From positions 62,001 to 126,000 of the forward strand of contig FNUU01000005.1 in NCBI GenBank assembly GCA_900108205.1: DNA of 64,000 nucleotides, written 5' to 3'. The notes beneath the pieces were generated by a model. The model saw only the letters and a program-made list of their open reading frames with translations. It searched no databases and was not told where the DNA came from. The number at the start of each line of letters is the position of its first letter. Positions within the stretch are counted from its first letter, which is position 1. Position numbers and translations under genes: made by a program. Source of the stretch: Eubacterium ruminantium (GTDB taxonomy: Bacteria; Bacillota; Clostridia; Lachnospirales; Lachnospiraceae). Shown one piece after another: positions 15,181 to 23,955 of this stretch.

Positions 15181-18100
15181 TCAATACTCAACTATCACCG
15201 CCCCATTCTGATCGGTACGATAAATCTCACAACCCAGCGCACTGTATCTCTCCAGTGTTTCTTCTGCCGGATGCCCGTAAATATTCTTTCTTCCGCAGGA
15301 TATTATTACGCTGTCAGGGGATGTCTTTTTAATAAAATCCATCGAGGAAGAATACCTTGAGCCATGATGCGGACACTGAAGTATATCTACATCAAGAAGT
15401 TGCTCATCAAACCGATCATCAAGTTGTTTCTCATCTTGCTCATCAAGCCGATCATCAAGTTGTTTCTCATCTCGCTCATCAAACCGATCATCAAGTTGTT
15501 TCTCATCTCGCTCATCACTCCGATCATCAACCCGTCCATCACTCCAATCATCACCTCGCTCATCGAGTCCGCCATCAAATCCTTCATCAACTCGCACACC
15601 CATCCCCTCTATCAGCTTTTTCTCCGTTTCGCTGCTGATATCTCCTGTGAGGAGCATACTGAAATCTCCCTCTGAAAGTCTGATAACCAGAGAATTCTCA
15701 TTACTTGCATTATCTGCACCAGCATATCTCCCCATAGATTCTCCATGTTGCGCTTCTGCACCAGCATACCTCCCCATAGATTCTCCATGTTGCGCTTCTG
15801 CACCAGCATACCTCCCCACAGATTCTCCATGTTGCGCTTCTGCACCAGCACACCTCCCCACAGGTTCCACACTTTTTACCACTGTACCGTCATTCATCTC
15901 CACTAATTGCTCTCGCATTGCTCCTGCTACGTAAGCATCCTCTCTAAACGGATAAAGCACATCCACCACCGTATCCTCCAACTTCAGCTTCATGCCTGAA
16001 TATCCGTAAATGATCTCGCAGTCCTTCTTGCGGGCAAGCTCCAGCAGCTTCAGCAGTCCCTCTGTTTCCACTGCTCCCTTTCCTATGCATATCCTGTCAA
16101 TTTTGATTCCCTCGAGCTCAGCCTTTTCCATAAGATATATCAGACCATTCACGTGATCCTTATCTCCATGAGAGAGAAAAATGATATCAATATGTGACAT
16201 TCCGTAATATTTCAGTGCAGGAACAATTATATTTTCTCCGACCTTTTCGTTACTGCTGCTGCCACCGTCATAGATAATATTGATACCCGAAGATGAGTGG
16301 ACCAGTACGCTACTGCCCTGACCCACATCAAGAAATGCCGCAAAAGACTCCCTTCTATTGCTTATAAAAGCCGCAAGCACCAGCATTCCCTCCAGCAAGA
16401 TACATGCCATAAGGTAACCGCCGGCAAGCTTCTTTTCTCTTTTTCGCCGTATTTCCCAGTCATCCAGACATTTTTTATTATGTACTTTTATTATTTTTTT
16501 TAACCATTTCCTATCTGGGTTTCTTATTATATTTTTTGCAGGTTTTCTCGCAGTTTTTCTTATCGTATTTCTCGCAGTTTTTTTTATGATTTTTCCATCT
16601 ATTATTCTCAACAACCTTCTTATTCCGGCCATCAATCTACTCCTCATACGACCAAGCCAAGCACATTCAATACTGCAATTAAAACCATTCTTAACTCTAT
16701 GAATCAACCCGGATTCCCCGTTTCTCTTAACTCTATGAATCAATCCAGATTCCCTGCCTCTCTTAACTCTATGAATCAACCCGGATTCCCCGTCTCTCTT
16801 AACTCTATGAATCAACCCGGATTCCCCGTCTCTCTTAACTCTATGAATCAATCCGGATTCCCTGCCTCTTTTAGCCCTATGAATCAACCCGGATTTTACT
16901 ATACGCCTCCGTCTCCTTCCATCCCCCGCGTTTCTTACAACCACCGCCACGACTCCCACCAGAAGTACCACATAAACCACCAGCTGCCATATCCTCGGGT
17001 GTCCCGGGTTCAGTATCGGCGACGGAAGCTTCAGAAAGATCCCACATGCCACTTTATAGAACTGCAGCACCACTCTTGCCGGAAATATTGCTGCCTGCCC
17101 CAGCAGAACAGCCCCCGGAACGAGTCCGATCAAAGCTCCTATAAAGCCTGACGCAACCACAACCGTAAGGAGCGGGATCAGCAGAAAATTGATCAGAAGG
17201 CTGTACAGAGGAATTTCATAATACTGTAAGAGCAGCACAGGCAGCATAAATGCATTGATGGTAACCGAGCCTATCGCCCCTCTGACCAAAAGCTTATACC
17301 ATTTTCTCTTCCTTCTGTTCTTCTCAAGAAATCTTTCATCCCCGTAAATCTTCCTATATACGCTGTCCGCCGCCACAACTCCGAGAGCCGCTGCATAGCT
17401 CATTTGAAAACCGCTGCTCATCAAAACATTCGGCTCCAGTATCATCATGATAAGAAATGCCACCGACAGTGCCGTAGGTTTATCTGCCGTTCTTCCGACC
17501 GCTTCTGCCAGACAGCTGACTGAAAGTATGATAAATGCCCGAAGAGTTGCCTCCGAAAAACCGGTCATAACTCCGTAAAGCATGAGAAACCCTATGGTTA
17601 TCACAGCTCTTTTTTTCCTTCCAATACCAAACATCCGAAGCAGTTTCTTTAAAAAAGCTGCAATAAGTGCCACATGAAGCGCCGAAATCGCAAGCAAATG
17701 CGCTATCCCGTTTTTCTGATACATCTTTCTTATATCCTCCGAAAGATCGGACTTATCTCCGAGAAGCATAGCCTTAATGATGCCTGCCCCCTCCGGATCC
17801 GTGAGTCTGTCGACAGACTTTGCCAGACTGCATCTTCTGTCCCATAGAAAGCTCCTGACAGGGCTGTCCCCCTCATCATCTTTCCGAAGCTCATGCAGCT
17901 CTATATTATTCTTCACGCCTCTGCTCATAAGATATGCTGCAAAGTCAAATTCTCCCGGATTTGTAGCCCTTTTTATCTCCGCTGCAGTCCCCGAAAAGAA
18001 ATATCCTCGTCCAGCCATAAGCTCGGTATCGTCAAAATCGCCCTTCGAAATAAATGAATAATATTTCTCTCCATTTCCCGTGAAATATACACTATATCCT

Positions 18101-18399
18101 CTTTCGCTTTCAGCCATATCCGTTACAAGCATCCTGCCACTTACCTCTGTCCCGACAGGGAGAACTTCGTATTCACTGAAATAAATACTTCCCCACAACA
18201 CACCGAATATGAACACAAAATTCAGCATAAAAAAAATGGCTCTATCACGCAGAACCATTTTTTGAACAATGTAAATTGCAAGCGGTATCAGAAACACAGC
18301 TGCCACCGCCATCTTTTTATATTCCGTCATCCAATAGGATCTGCTGATCGCCTCTCCAAGCGCAAACATGACTCCTGCAATACATAACGGTCTTTTCAA
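15181..18399 (-). CDS. comEC: ComEC/Rec2 DNA-uptake channel protein with three internal minisatellites
   Basis: Membrane channel for single-stranded DNA entry in natural transformation. The order is N-terminal membrane segments and an OB-like soluble region, the competence domain with HLLAISALHVALIAAFLKKL (about residue 235), further membrane helices, then a C-terminal metallo-beta-lactamase-like domain with SHGDKDHVNG (about 745) and QCPHHGSRYSSS. Length is 1,072 residues against roughly 750-800 in the family; the excess comes from repeats at about residues 500-570, 840-895 and 950-1000. All are multiples of three bases and keep the frame. The start is a TTG two bases past the upstream gene's stop, with GGAGG about 14 nt away, an unusually long spacing. 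No other late-competence genes are in the window. Confidence 0.9.
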   Translation of the reverse strand: MKRPLCIAGVMFALGEAISRSYWMTEYKKMAVAAVFLIPLAIYIVQKMVLRDRAIFFMLNFVFIFGVLWGSIYFSEYEVLPVGTEVSGRMLVTDMAESERGYSVYFTGNGEKYYSFISKGDFDDTELMAGRGYFFSGTAAEIKRATNPGEFDFAAYLMSRGVKNNIELHELRKDDEGDSPVRSFLWDRRCSLAKSVDRLTDPEGAGIIKAMLLGDKSDLSEDIRKMYQKNGIAHLLAISALHVALIAAFLKKLLRMFGIGRKKRAVITIGFLMLYGVMTGFSEATLRAFIILSVSCLAEAVGRTADKPTALSVAFLIMMILEPNVLMSSGFQMSYAAALGVVAADSVYRKIYGDERFLEKNRRKRKWYKLLVRGAIGSVTINAFMLPVLLLQYYEIPLYSLLINFLLIPLLTVVVASGFIGALIGLVPGAVLLGQAAIFPARVVLQFYKVACGIFLKLPSPILNPGHPRIWQLVVYVVLLVGVVAVVVRNAGDGRRRRRIVKSGLIHRAKRGRESGLIHRVKRDGESGLIHRVKRDGESGLIHRVKRGRESGLIHRVKRNGESGLIHRVKNGFNCSIECAWLGRMRSRLMAGIRRLLRIIDGKIIKKTARNTIRKTARKPAKNIIRNPDRKWLKKIIKVHNKKCLDDWEIRRKREKKLAGGYLMACILLEGMLVLAAFISNRRESFAAFLDVGQGSSVLVHSSSGINIIYDGGSSSNEKVGENIIVPALKYYGMSHIDIIFLSHGDKDHVNGLIYLMEKAELEGIKIDRICIGKGAVETEGLLKLLELARKKDCEIIYGYSGMKLKLEDTVVDVLYPFREDAYVAGAMREQLVEMNDGTVVKSVEPVGRCAGAEAQHGESVGRYAGAEAQHGESMGRYAGAEAQHGESMGRYAGADNASNENSLVIRLSEGDFSMLLTGDISSETEKKLIEGMGVRVDEGFDGGLDERGDDWSDGRVDDRSDERDEKQLDDRFDERDEKQLDDRLDEQDEKQLDDRFDEQLLDVDILQCPHHGSRYSSSMDFIKKTSPDSVIISCGRKNIYGHPAEETLERYSALGCEIYRTDQNGAVIVEY
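15403..15546. repeat. comEC minisatellite C, 36-bp unit
   Basis: Units at 15403-15438, 15439-15474 and 15475-15510 are nearly identical; 15511-15546 is degenerate and weak similarity runs to about 15600. The encoded unit is DEQDEKQLDDRF-like, a highly acidic 12-residue repeat inside the metallo-beta-lactamase domain, just before the QCPHHGS motif. Confidence 0.92.
15716..15869. repeat. comEC minisatellite B, 42-bp unit
   Basis: Three full units (15716-15757, 15758-15799, 15800-15841) and a partial fourth to 15869, differing at few positions. Encodes the 14-residue repeat GRYAGAEAQHGESM in a loop before the strand that leads to LLTGDIS. Confidence 0.93.
16690..16897. repeat. comEC minisatellite A, 36-bp unit
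   Basis: Five full units (starts 16690, 16726, 16762, 16798, 16834) plus a partial sixth, encoding GESGLIHRVKRD-like 12-residue basic repeats. They lie in the linker between the membrane part and the metallo-beta-lactamase domain. Substitutions between units cluster at the Arg/Asp/Asn/Gly positions. Confidence 0.93.
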
Positions 18400-18400
18400 A

Positions 18401-19291
18401 TTACTCGATTAATCCTCCTTCAAAATTAAGCATTCCGGATATATCTATTCTTCCCCTGAACAGCCCCGTCTCATCTCCATCAATATAAATCCTGACCGAA
18501 TTAATACCCTTGATATTGGTCAGACTGTCCACAATGGAATATAAGGCGATTTCATCCGATAAATCTCCCTCTTTATCCTGAAACTCCTTTGAAAAATTAA
18601 TATAGCAGACTCCTCCTCTGGTAAATACGCTGATTATCTCGGTATCTTCAGAGAAAACTCCTTCTTTTTTCAGATAACGCAGCATTGCCATCTCCGGGGA
18701 ATCCCCATTTTCAATCTTGACATTGTCAACGACTCTCTTAAGCTTCCTGCCGTTCTTGTTCGGCACGTAAAAGGTTATCTCAGCAGTATTCATATACTCA
18801 TCTGCAGTATTATAGTAAAAAAATGAGTCCCTGGTAAATGTATTTTTACTTACTTCTTCAGCCTTATCATTGGTCATGCTTATGGTGATCTTGCCCATTC
18901 CCGAGATCTGGGAAAATGTATTCACCAGCGATGCTTCTGCCAGAAGGATTTCCTCAGGCGTATGATCAGTAAGGTCATTTACCACCAGAAGAAGATTGTT
19001 ATACTCATCCGGCTCATAGCTGGATATCTCCACATTTTCATCTGTCTTCATGGCATTTACGACCTCTTCAATGGACGCATTGAAGGAATCCGGCTGTTTC
19101 AAAAGGTAATCAATACCTTTAACTATCTTATAACCGTCCGAATGATAAAGGGTAATGATATTCCCCCTGGAAATATCGGATATCTCTTCCTTCTTCTCCT
19201 TCTTCTCCCCGCAGGAAGAAAGAGACAGTGCCATGATCAGCAGAAGAATAAGTATATTCATTTTTCTTTTCTTCTGAAATGTCATTTTCAT
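18401..19291 (-). CDS. GerMN-domain lipoprotein
   Basis: Exported lipoprotein of 296 residues. The signal peptide ends in a lipobox (ALSLSSC, Cys about residue 27), so the protein is probably anchored to the outer face of the membrane. Two GerMN-like regions can be made out: about 35-165 and about 165-290 (AEITFYVPNKNGRKLKRVV, then DSLTNIKGINSVRIYIDG). GerMN domains occur in the spore germination/sporulation protein GerM and in LpqB partners of sensor kinases. The ATG overlaps the stop of the histidine kinase gene (ATGA), so the two are translationally coupled, and a kinase-lipoprotein functional pair is likely, as in MtrB-LpqB. Confidence 0.75.
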   Translation of the reverse strand: MKMTFQKKRKMNILILLLIMALSLSSCGEKKEKKEEISDISRGNIITLYHSDGYKIVKGIDYLLKQPDSFNASIEEVVNAMKTDENVEISSYEPDEYNNLLLVVNDLTDHTPEEILLAEASLVNTFSQISGMGKITISMTNDKAEEVSKNTFTRDSFFYYNTADEYMNTAEITFYVPNKNGRKLKRVVDNVKIENGDSPEMAMLRYLKKEGVFSEDTEIISVFTRGGVCYINFSKEFQDKEGDLSDEIALYSIVDSLTNIKGINSVRIYIDGDETGLFRGRIDISGMLNFEGGLIE

Positions 19292-20841
19292 TCTTCCTCT
19301 TCAACCTCATGCTTTATAGGTATCCTTACAGTAAATGTAGTTCCCTTGCCCTGTTCGCTGTAGAGCCTTATGTTACCATCATGGGAAACTATGGCATTTC
19401 TGGCAATCGCAAGTCCGAGACCTGTTCCTCCGGTATCCCTGCTTCTTGCCTTATCAACTCTGTAAAATCTGTCAAATACCTTATCCTTTGCATCATCCGG
19501 AATACCCACGCCGGAATCCGCTACCTTTATATAGAAATATTTGATATTGGCATTCAGGGAAATCTTGACCCAGCCGTTATCAACATTATATTTCACAGCA
19601 TTTTCTATTAAGTTGGAGAGTGCAAGTGAAAGCTTAACATCGTCTACCTCAGCTGTTACATCCTTGTAGCTTTCATATATTATCTTTACGCCTCTTGTAT
19701 CAGCTATAGGCGTAACTCTCTTGATTATCACTTCGAGAAGCTCATTTATATTCTTCTCTTCTATGTTCATTACAGCATTCTGACGGTCAGTCTTGACCAA
19801 TGTAAGAAGATCGTTGATCATCTTGGTCTCTCTATCCAGCTCTTCAACTATATCCGACATGAACTCACGATACATGCCGATATCACCGCTGTCATTCTGC
19901 TGGATCGACTCCGCAAGAACCTTCATGGATGTGATCGGTGTCTTAAGCTCGTGAGAGACATTTGATACGAATTCCTGTCTGGTACCGTCAATGGTATCCA
20001 GTTTTTTCAGCACCGCATTATAGTTTTCGGCAAGATATCTTGTCTCTTTAAAGCCTCTGACCTTAAGTCGGTTCTGGAAATCCCCTTCGGAAATCTCATA
20101 AATCTGCTTATTGATACGGTTCAGCTCTCTGACAGAAATATACGCTACAAGGGCAACTGCGATAACGCCTATAGCCACAACTGCGATAAGCACGAAGATA
20201 CTTCTTGTAACCAGCTTTTTATTCTCGATATCTATCTGCGTGGTGGTGGCAGTAGAAACAAGTACGCCGATTATTCTTCCGGAATGCTTTAACGGCAGAA
20301 TGATCTCCACGTAATTATTGTTGATACGGTTTATCTCATTTACCGTACCCTTCATCACATCGAAAATATCACTGCTTATAATATATGCGCCGTCCTTATA
20401 ATTATAAGAATCCTTAACTATCTTATAATTGCTTCCGATGACAATGATACGTCCCTTCTGCGCCTGAGCAAATACATCTATATCCTTTCCGACTCCGCTG
20501 TCATCAAAGGCTCCCAGCTTATTCTCGCGACCTATCTGGTCGGCGAGCGAGTTTGCATTGATATAGGTATCCTCCTGAAGATCCTTGATCTCTGATTTCT
20601 TCAAGGCTCTGACAACACCAAAACAGAAGAGCCCCATACAGACAAACAGTACTGACATTGTTCCGAGAAAGATAAATGTTTTTATACTGACCCTGTAAAA
20701 CCTTATCTTCTTTCTCTTCTTGCGTTCCTTGCCCTTCTCAATGTCAAAATCCTCATCAAGATCTATCTCTTCCGGCGGTATCATCTCCGTCACTTCTGTA
20801 TTATTCTTTTCCGCTGCTTCCGTTTCCTGCCGCTTCTTCAT
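19288..20841 (-). CDS. membrane sensor histidine kinase
   Basis: A 517-residue two-membrane-segment kinase: segment 1 about 50-72, an extracytoplasmic sensor (about 75-205), segment 2 about 207-230, HAMP, then the H-box VSNVSHELKTPITSMK (His about 299), N-box NLIENAVKY, and G-boxes VADSGVGIPDDAKDKVFDRF and GGTGLGLAIARN. Gene order places it after ppk, overlapping its 3' end by 41 bases, and before the GerMN gene. No response regulator is adjacent, so its partner is encoded elsewhere or lies outside the window. The start at 20841 has no strong ribosome binding site; coupling to ppk translation would explain this. Confidence 0.87.
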   Translation of the reverse strand: MKKRQETEAAEKNNTEVTEMIPPEEIDLDEDFDIEKGKERKKRKKIRFYRVSIKTFIFLGTMSVLFVCMGLFCFGVVRALKKSEIKDLQEDTYINANSLADQIGRENKLGAFDDSGVGKDIDVFAQAQKGRIIVIGSNYKIVKDSYNYKDGAYIISSDIFDVMKGTVNEINRINNNYVEIILPLKHSGRIIGVLVSTATTTQIDIENKKLVTRSIFVLIAVVAIGVIAVALVAYISVRELNRINKQIYEISEGDFQNRLKVRGFKETRYLAENYNAVLKKLDTIDGTRQEFVSNVSHELKTPITSMKVLAESIQQNDSGDIGMYREFMSDIVEELDRETKMINDLLTLVKTDRQNAVMNIEEKNINELLEVIIKRVTPIADTRGVKIIYESYKDVTAEVDDVKLSLALSNLIENAVKYNVDNGWVKISLNANIKYFYIKVADSGVGIPDDAKDKVFDRFYRVDKARSRDTGGTGLGLAIARNAIVSHDGNIRLYSEQGKGTTFTVRIPIKHEVEEEE

Positions 20842-22867
20842 AGGCTATCTCGTACAATCTTTCCTGTGCATTAATCTTTTTCTCTCCGGCAGGAACTCTT
20901 ACATAATTACCATCCGGCTGCTGAACTCTCGCCTTACAGTTATCCGAAAGCGTCAGACGGAAGATGTCTCTGATCCTGTCCTTCAATTTTTCATCGTAAA
21001 TCGGTGTTGCTACTTCAACACGTCTTACTGTATTTCTTGTCATATAATCTGCTGAGGCGATATACATTTCCTCTCTGTCGCCCTTACCGAAAATATAAAT
21101 CCTTGAGTGTTCCAAAAATCTTCCTACAACACTTATTATCTTTATATTATCAGTCTTACCCGGCACGCCGGATCTGAGGCAGCAGATGCCTCTGATTATC
21201 ATTTCTATCTTAACTCCGACCGTTGATGCCTCAATGAGTTTATCAATGATCTTCTTATCTGTAAGAGAATTGATCTTGATACCAAGATATCCTTCTCCAC
21301 CATTTTTTGCTATCTCAATCTCTCTGTCAATCTTCTCGATGATCTTATTCTGCAGGCACTTCGGTGCAACCATAAGGCATTCCGTATTCTTAACCACCTG
21401 ATTAAGCGAAAGCTTCTGAAATACCTTAGCCGCCTCGAGGCCTATACTTTCATTTGCAGTCATAAGCGAAAGGTCTGTATACAGTCTTGAAGTCTTCTCG
21501 TTATAATTACCGGTACCAATCTGTGTTATATACTTTACTCCGTCCGTAGTACGAAGTGTTATGAGACAGAGCTTGGAATGAACCTTAATGCCTTCAAGTC
21601 CGTAAATGACATGGCATCCTGCCTTCTCAAGCATTCTGGACCACTCAATATTATTCTCCTCATCAAATCTCGCTTTAAGCTCCACAAGAACGTCCACCTG
21701 CTTGCCATTTTCTGCTGCCTCCACCAGAGCATCAACAACCTTGCTGTGCTTAGCCAGTCTGTAAAGAGTCATCTTGATGGATACAACATCCGGATCATTT
21801 GCAGCCTCTGTGAGCATATTAAGAAATGGTCTGATGCTCTCATAAGGATAATGCAGCAGCTTGTCACGTTCCTCAATCTGAGGTAGCAGAGGCTTTGTCT
21901 CATCAAACTGCGCGGACTTCTGAGGAATCCTCTTCTCAAAGAAAAGCTCCGGTTTATGACGCAGTGTATCCTGAATATCAAAAACAAATGACATATCCAG
22001 AGGCGCGCCCTTCTTGAACATCATATTTTCACTTATGTTAAGATGCTCTCTGATCCTCTTCAGCACCTTCTTGTCCATATCTCTGGTATATTCCATCCTT
22101 ACCGGACAAAGCTTTCTTCTCTGCTTGATAACCTCCGCCATATGATCACGATAATTCAGCTCCTCATCATAGACCTTATCGGCATCGATATCAGCGTTTC
22201 TTGTAACTCTTACCAGGGACTTGCTGACAACGGTATATCCCGAAAAAACATCCGGAAGGAAATGAAGTATCAGCTCCTCGGCAAGCATATAATAGCCCTT
22301 GCTGCCCGGAATCTCTATAAGCCTTCTGAACATACCATCATTGCATGGTATAATACCTATACGTTCCTTGTTATCTTTATTTGCAAGTACAGAAACCGCA
22401 TAGATCTCATTATTCTTTATAAATGGAAATGGCTGCTTCTTGGAAACTGTCATTGGTGAAAGAAGCGGAAGTATCTCACGTTCGAAATATCCCTTTAAAT
22501 ATTCTCCGTCCTTCTCATCCAGCTTGGCAAAGTTGATTATCCTGATATCCAGATTTTCCAGCTCTGCCATAAGCTCACGGTAAGCCAGATCATGCCTTGC
22601 TGAAAGTATCTTTACTCTGTCGGCAATGGCATCTATCTGCTCCTCAGCAGTCATATTTGTCTTATTCTCTCGCGGATTATCCTCCAGCAGCATCTGGTCA
22701 TGAAGAGACCCCACCCTCACCATGAAAAACTCATCCAGATTTGTCTGGAAGATTGATATAAAACTCAGTCTCTCGCAAAGCGGCATACTCGTATCTTCCG
22801 CTTCTTCAAGGACTCTTTCGTTAAATCTGAGCCACGAAAGCTCTCTGTTCTCATATAATTCACTCAT
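20801..22867 (-). CDS. ppk: polyphosphate kinase 1
   Basis: Polymerises ATP gamma-phosphate into inorganic polyphosphate. The 688-residue protein begins MSELYENRELSWLRFNERVL and has the N, head and two PLD-like catalytic domains. The autophosphorylated histidine is expected in GIKVHSKLCLI; the second conserved histidine is in LEHSRIYIFGKG. I choose ATG 22867, with AAGGGG seven bases upstream, rather than the GTG at 22921, which would add 18 unrelated residues. It leads a minus-strand run with a histidine kinase, a GerMN lipoprotein and comEC. Confidence 0.94.
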   Translation of the reverse strand: MSELYENRELSWLRFNERVLEEAEDTSMPLCERLSFISIFQTNLDEFFMVRVGSLHDQMLLEDNPRENKTNMTAEEQIDAIADRVKILSARHDLAYRELMAELENLDIRIINFAKLDEKDGEYLKGYFEREILPLLSPMTVSKKQPFPFIKNNEIYAVSVLANKDNKERIGIIPCNDGMFRRLIEIPGSKGYYMLAEELILHFLPDVFSGYTVVSKSLVRVTRNADIDADKVYDEELNYRDHMAEVIKQRRKLCPVRMEYTRDMDKKVLKRIREHLNISENMMFKKGAPLDMSFVFDIQDTLRHKPELFFEKRIPQKSAQFDETKPLLPQIEERDKLLHYPYESIRPFLNMLTEAANDPDVVSIKMTLYRLAKHSKVVDALVEAAENGKQVDVLVELKARFDEENNIEWSRMLEKAGCHVIYGLEGIKVHSKLCLITLRTTDGVKYITQIGTGNYNEKTSRLYTDLSLMTANESIGLEAAKVFQKLSLNQVVKNTECLMVAPKCLQNKIIEKIDREIEIAKNGGEGYLGIKINSLTDKKIIDKLIEASTVGVKIEMIIRGICCLRSGVPGKTDNIKIISVVGRFLEHSRIYIFGKGDREEMYIASADYMTRNTVRRVEVATPIYDEKLKDRIRDIFRLTLSDNCKARVQQPDGNYVRVPAGEKKINAQERLYEIAYEEAAGNGSSGKE

Positions 22868-23234
22868 AGTTGCACCCCTTATTGCTGATCTTAAGTCTAC
22901 TGTTCTCCGTTTTACGGCCACTCCGCATGCGAACCTTCACCGCATGCCTCATGCGCTGTATTAACCCTCAGTATACCACAATTTTTTTCTATGATAAAGT
23001 ATTCCTGACAGCTTTATTTTTAAATATCTGTTAATATCTATAAATAAAATGTGAATTTTTCAAGTTGTCTTTGACATAATGGTTTATTTATCATAAACTA
23101 ATGTAGTGTGTGTGATTATGTAATTATGCAGTATTATAATCTGTACAGTAATTCAGTGTTATGACTTACGCAGAACACAGTATTATAACCTGCACAGTAA
23201 TACGGCGATATATAATAATTTAAAGGTTTCCAAG
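22868..23234. promoter_or_regulatory. divergent ppk / PAP2 intergenic region with tandem 24-bp repeats
   Basis: The sequence CAGTATTATAATCTGTACAG with its AT tail (23129-23152) recurs as CAGTATTATAACCTGCACAG (23178-23201), 22 of 24 bases identical, with a diverged middle unit at 23154-23177, so three units lie about every 24-25 bp. TATAAT at 23211-23216 is a likely -10 for the PAP2 gene with no -35 match; the last repeat occupies that place, as for an activator site. AT-rich sequence fills 22975-23100. Confidence 0.5.
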
Positions 23235-23903
23235 ATGACAAATAAAAGCAAATTCCAAAAATATAAATACCTGCTCTGGCTCCTTTATGTTCCGGCTTAT
23301 TTTATAAGCTTTTTTATGCTGGAGAAGCGAAATGATGTGGAATTCCACTATATTCACAGTTCTTTGGATGACAGCATTCCGTTCTGTGAATTCTTTATAA
23401 TTCCATATTATCTTTGGTTTGCATTTATCTTTGTGTCAGTCGGACTTTTCATCTTTTTCGATTTTGAAGGTTTTAAAAAGCTCGCCTGGTTTCTGGCTCT
23501 GGGCATGACGGCATTTATCATTATATGCTATTTCTGGCCAAACGCCCTCGCCCTTCGTCCCGTAGAGGTAACACGAGACAATTTCTGCGCAAGGATAGTC
23601 AGATTCCTTTATAAAACAGACACACCGACAAATGTTTTTCCAAGTATTCATGTATACAATACACTTTGTGTTGAAATAGCGATACTCAAGTCAAAGCTTC
23701 CGAAAAAGCACAAGGGCATCACAACCTTTGCAGTTATACTTTCAGTACTGATAATTGCTGCAACCGTATTCCTTAAACAGCATTCAGTAATCGATGTTAT
23801 CGGTGCTTTTGTAATGGCTCTGCTCTTCTATCTTCCGATCTACCTTCCGGAGGACCTTAGAAGACTTCACGAAAAAAGAGTAGCCGAGGTATCGGAGGCT
23901 TAG
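23235..23903 (+). CDS. PAP2-family membrane phosphatase
   Basis: Membrane-embedded acid phosphatase-like protein of 222 residues with about six hydrophobic segments. PAP2 signatures are present in order: ALALRPVEVT (the Arg-Pro of motif 1, about 114), VFPSIHVYNT (PSxH, motif 2, about 137-140) and KQHSVIDVIGA (HxxxxD-type motif 3, about 177-182). Such enzymes dephosphorylate phosphatidic acid, undecaprenyl pyrophosphate or sugar lipids. It is 52 nt upstream of a glycosyltransferase on the same strand, consistent with a lipid or lipid-linked sugar role. The exact substrate is unknown. Confidence 0.8.
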   Translation: MTNKSKFQKYKYLLWLLYVPAYFISFFMLEKRNDVEFHYIHSSLDDSIPFCEFFIIPYYLWFAFIFVSVGLFIFFDFEGFKKLAWFLALGMTAFIIICYFWPNALALRPVEVTRDNFCARIVRFLYKTDTPTNVFPSIHVYNTLCVEIAILKSKLPKKHKGITTFAVILSVLIIAATVFLKQHSVIDVIGAFVMALLFYLPIYLPEDLRRLHEKRVAEVSEA

Positions 23904-23955
23904 AAGAACAATTATTATTTTCTGCGGCAAAACGCGTTGCAGGAAGGAGACGACG

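Noticed and set aside
16690..16897. CRISPR array
   Set aside because: Units are contiguous without spacers and lie in frame inside comEC.
15357..17151. Plus-strand open frames across the comEC repeats (15357-15638, 15647-15934, 16699-17151)
   Set aside because: They arise because repeat units are multiples of three; composition is repetitive, no ribosome binding sites, and comEC in the opposite strand has clear domains.
22868..22921. GTG start of ppk at 22921
   Set aside because: The extra residues are not family-like and AAGGGG is well placed for ATG 22867.
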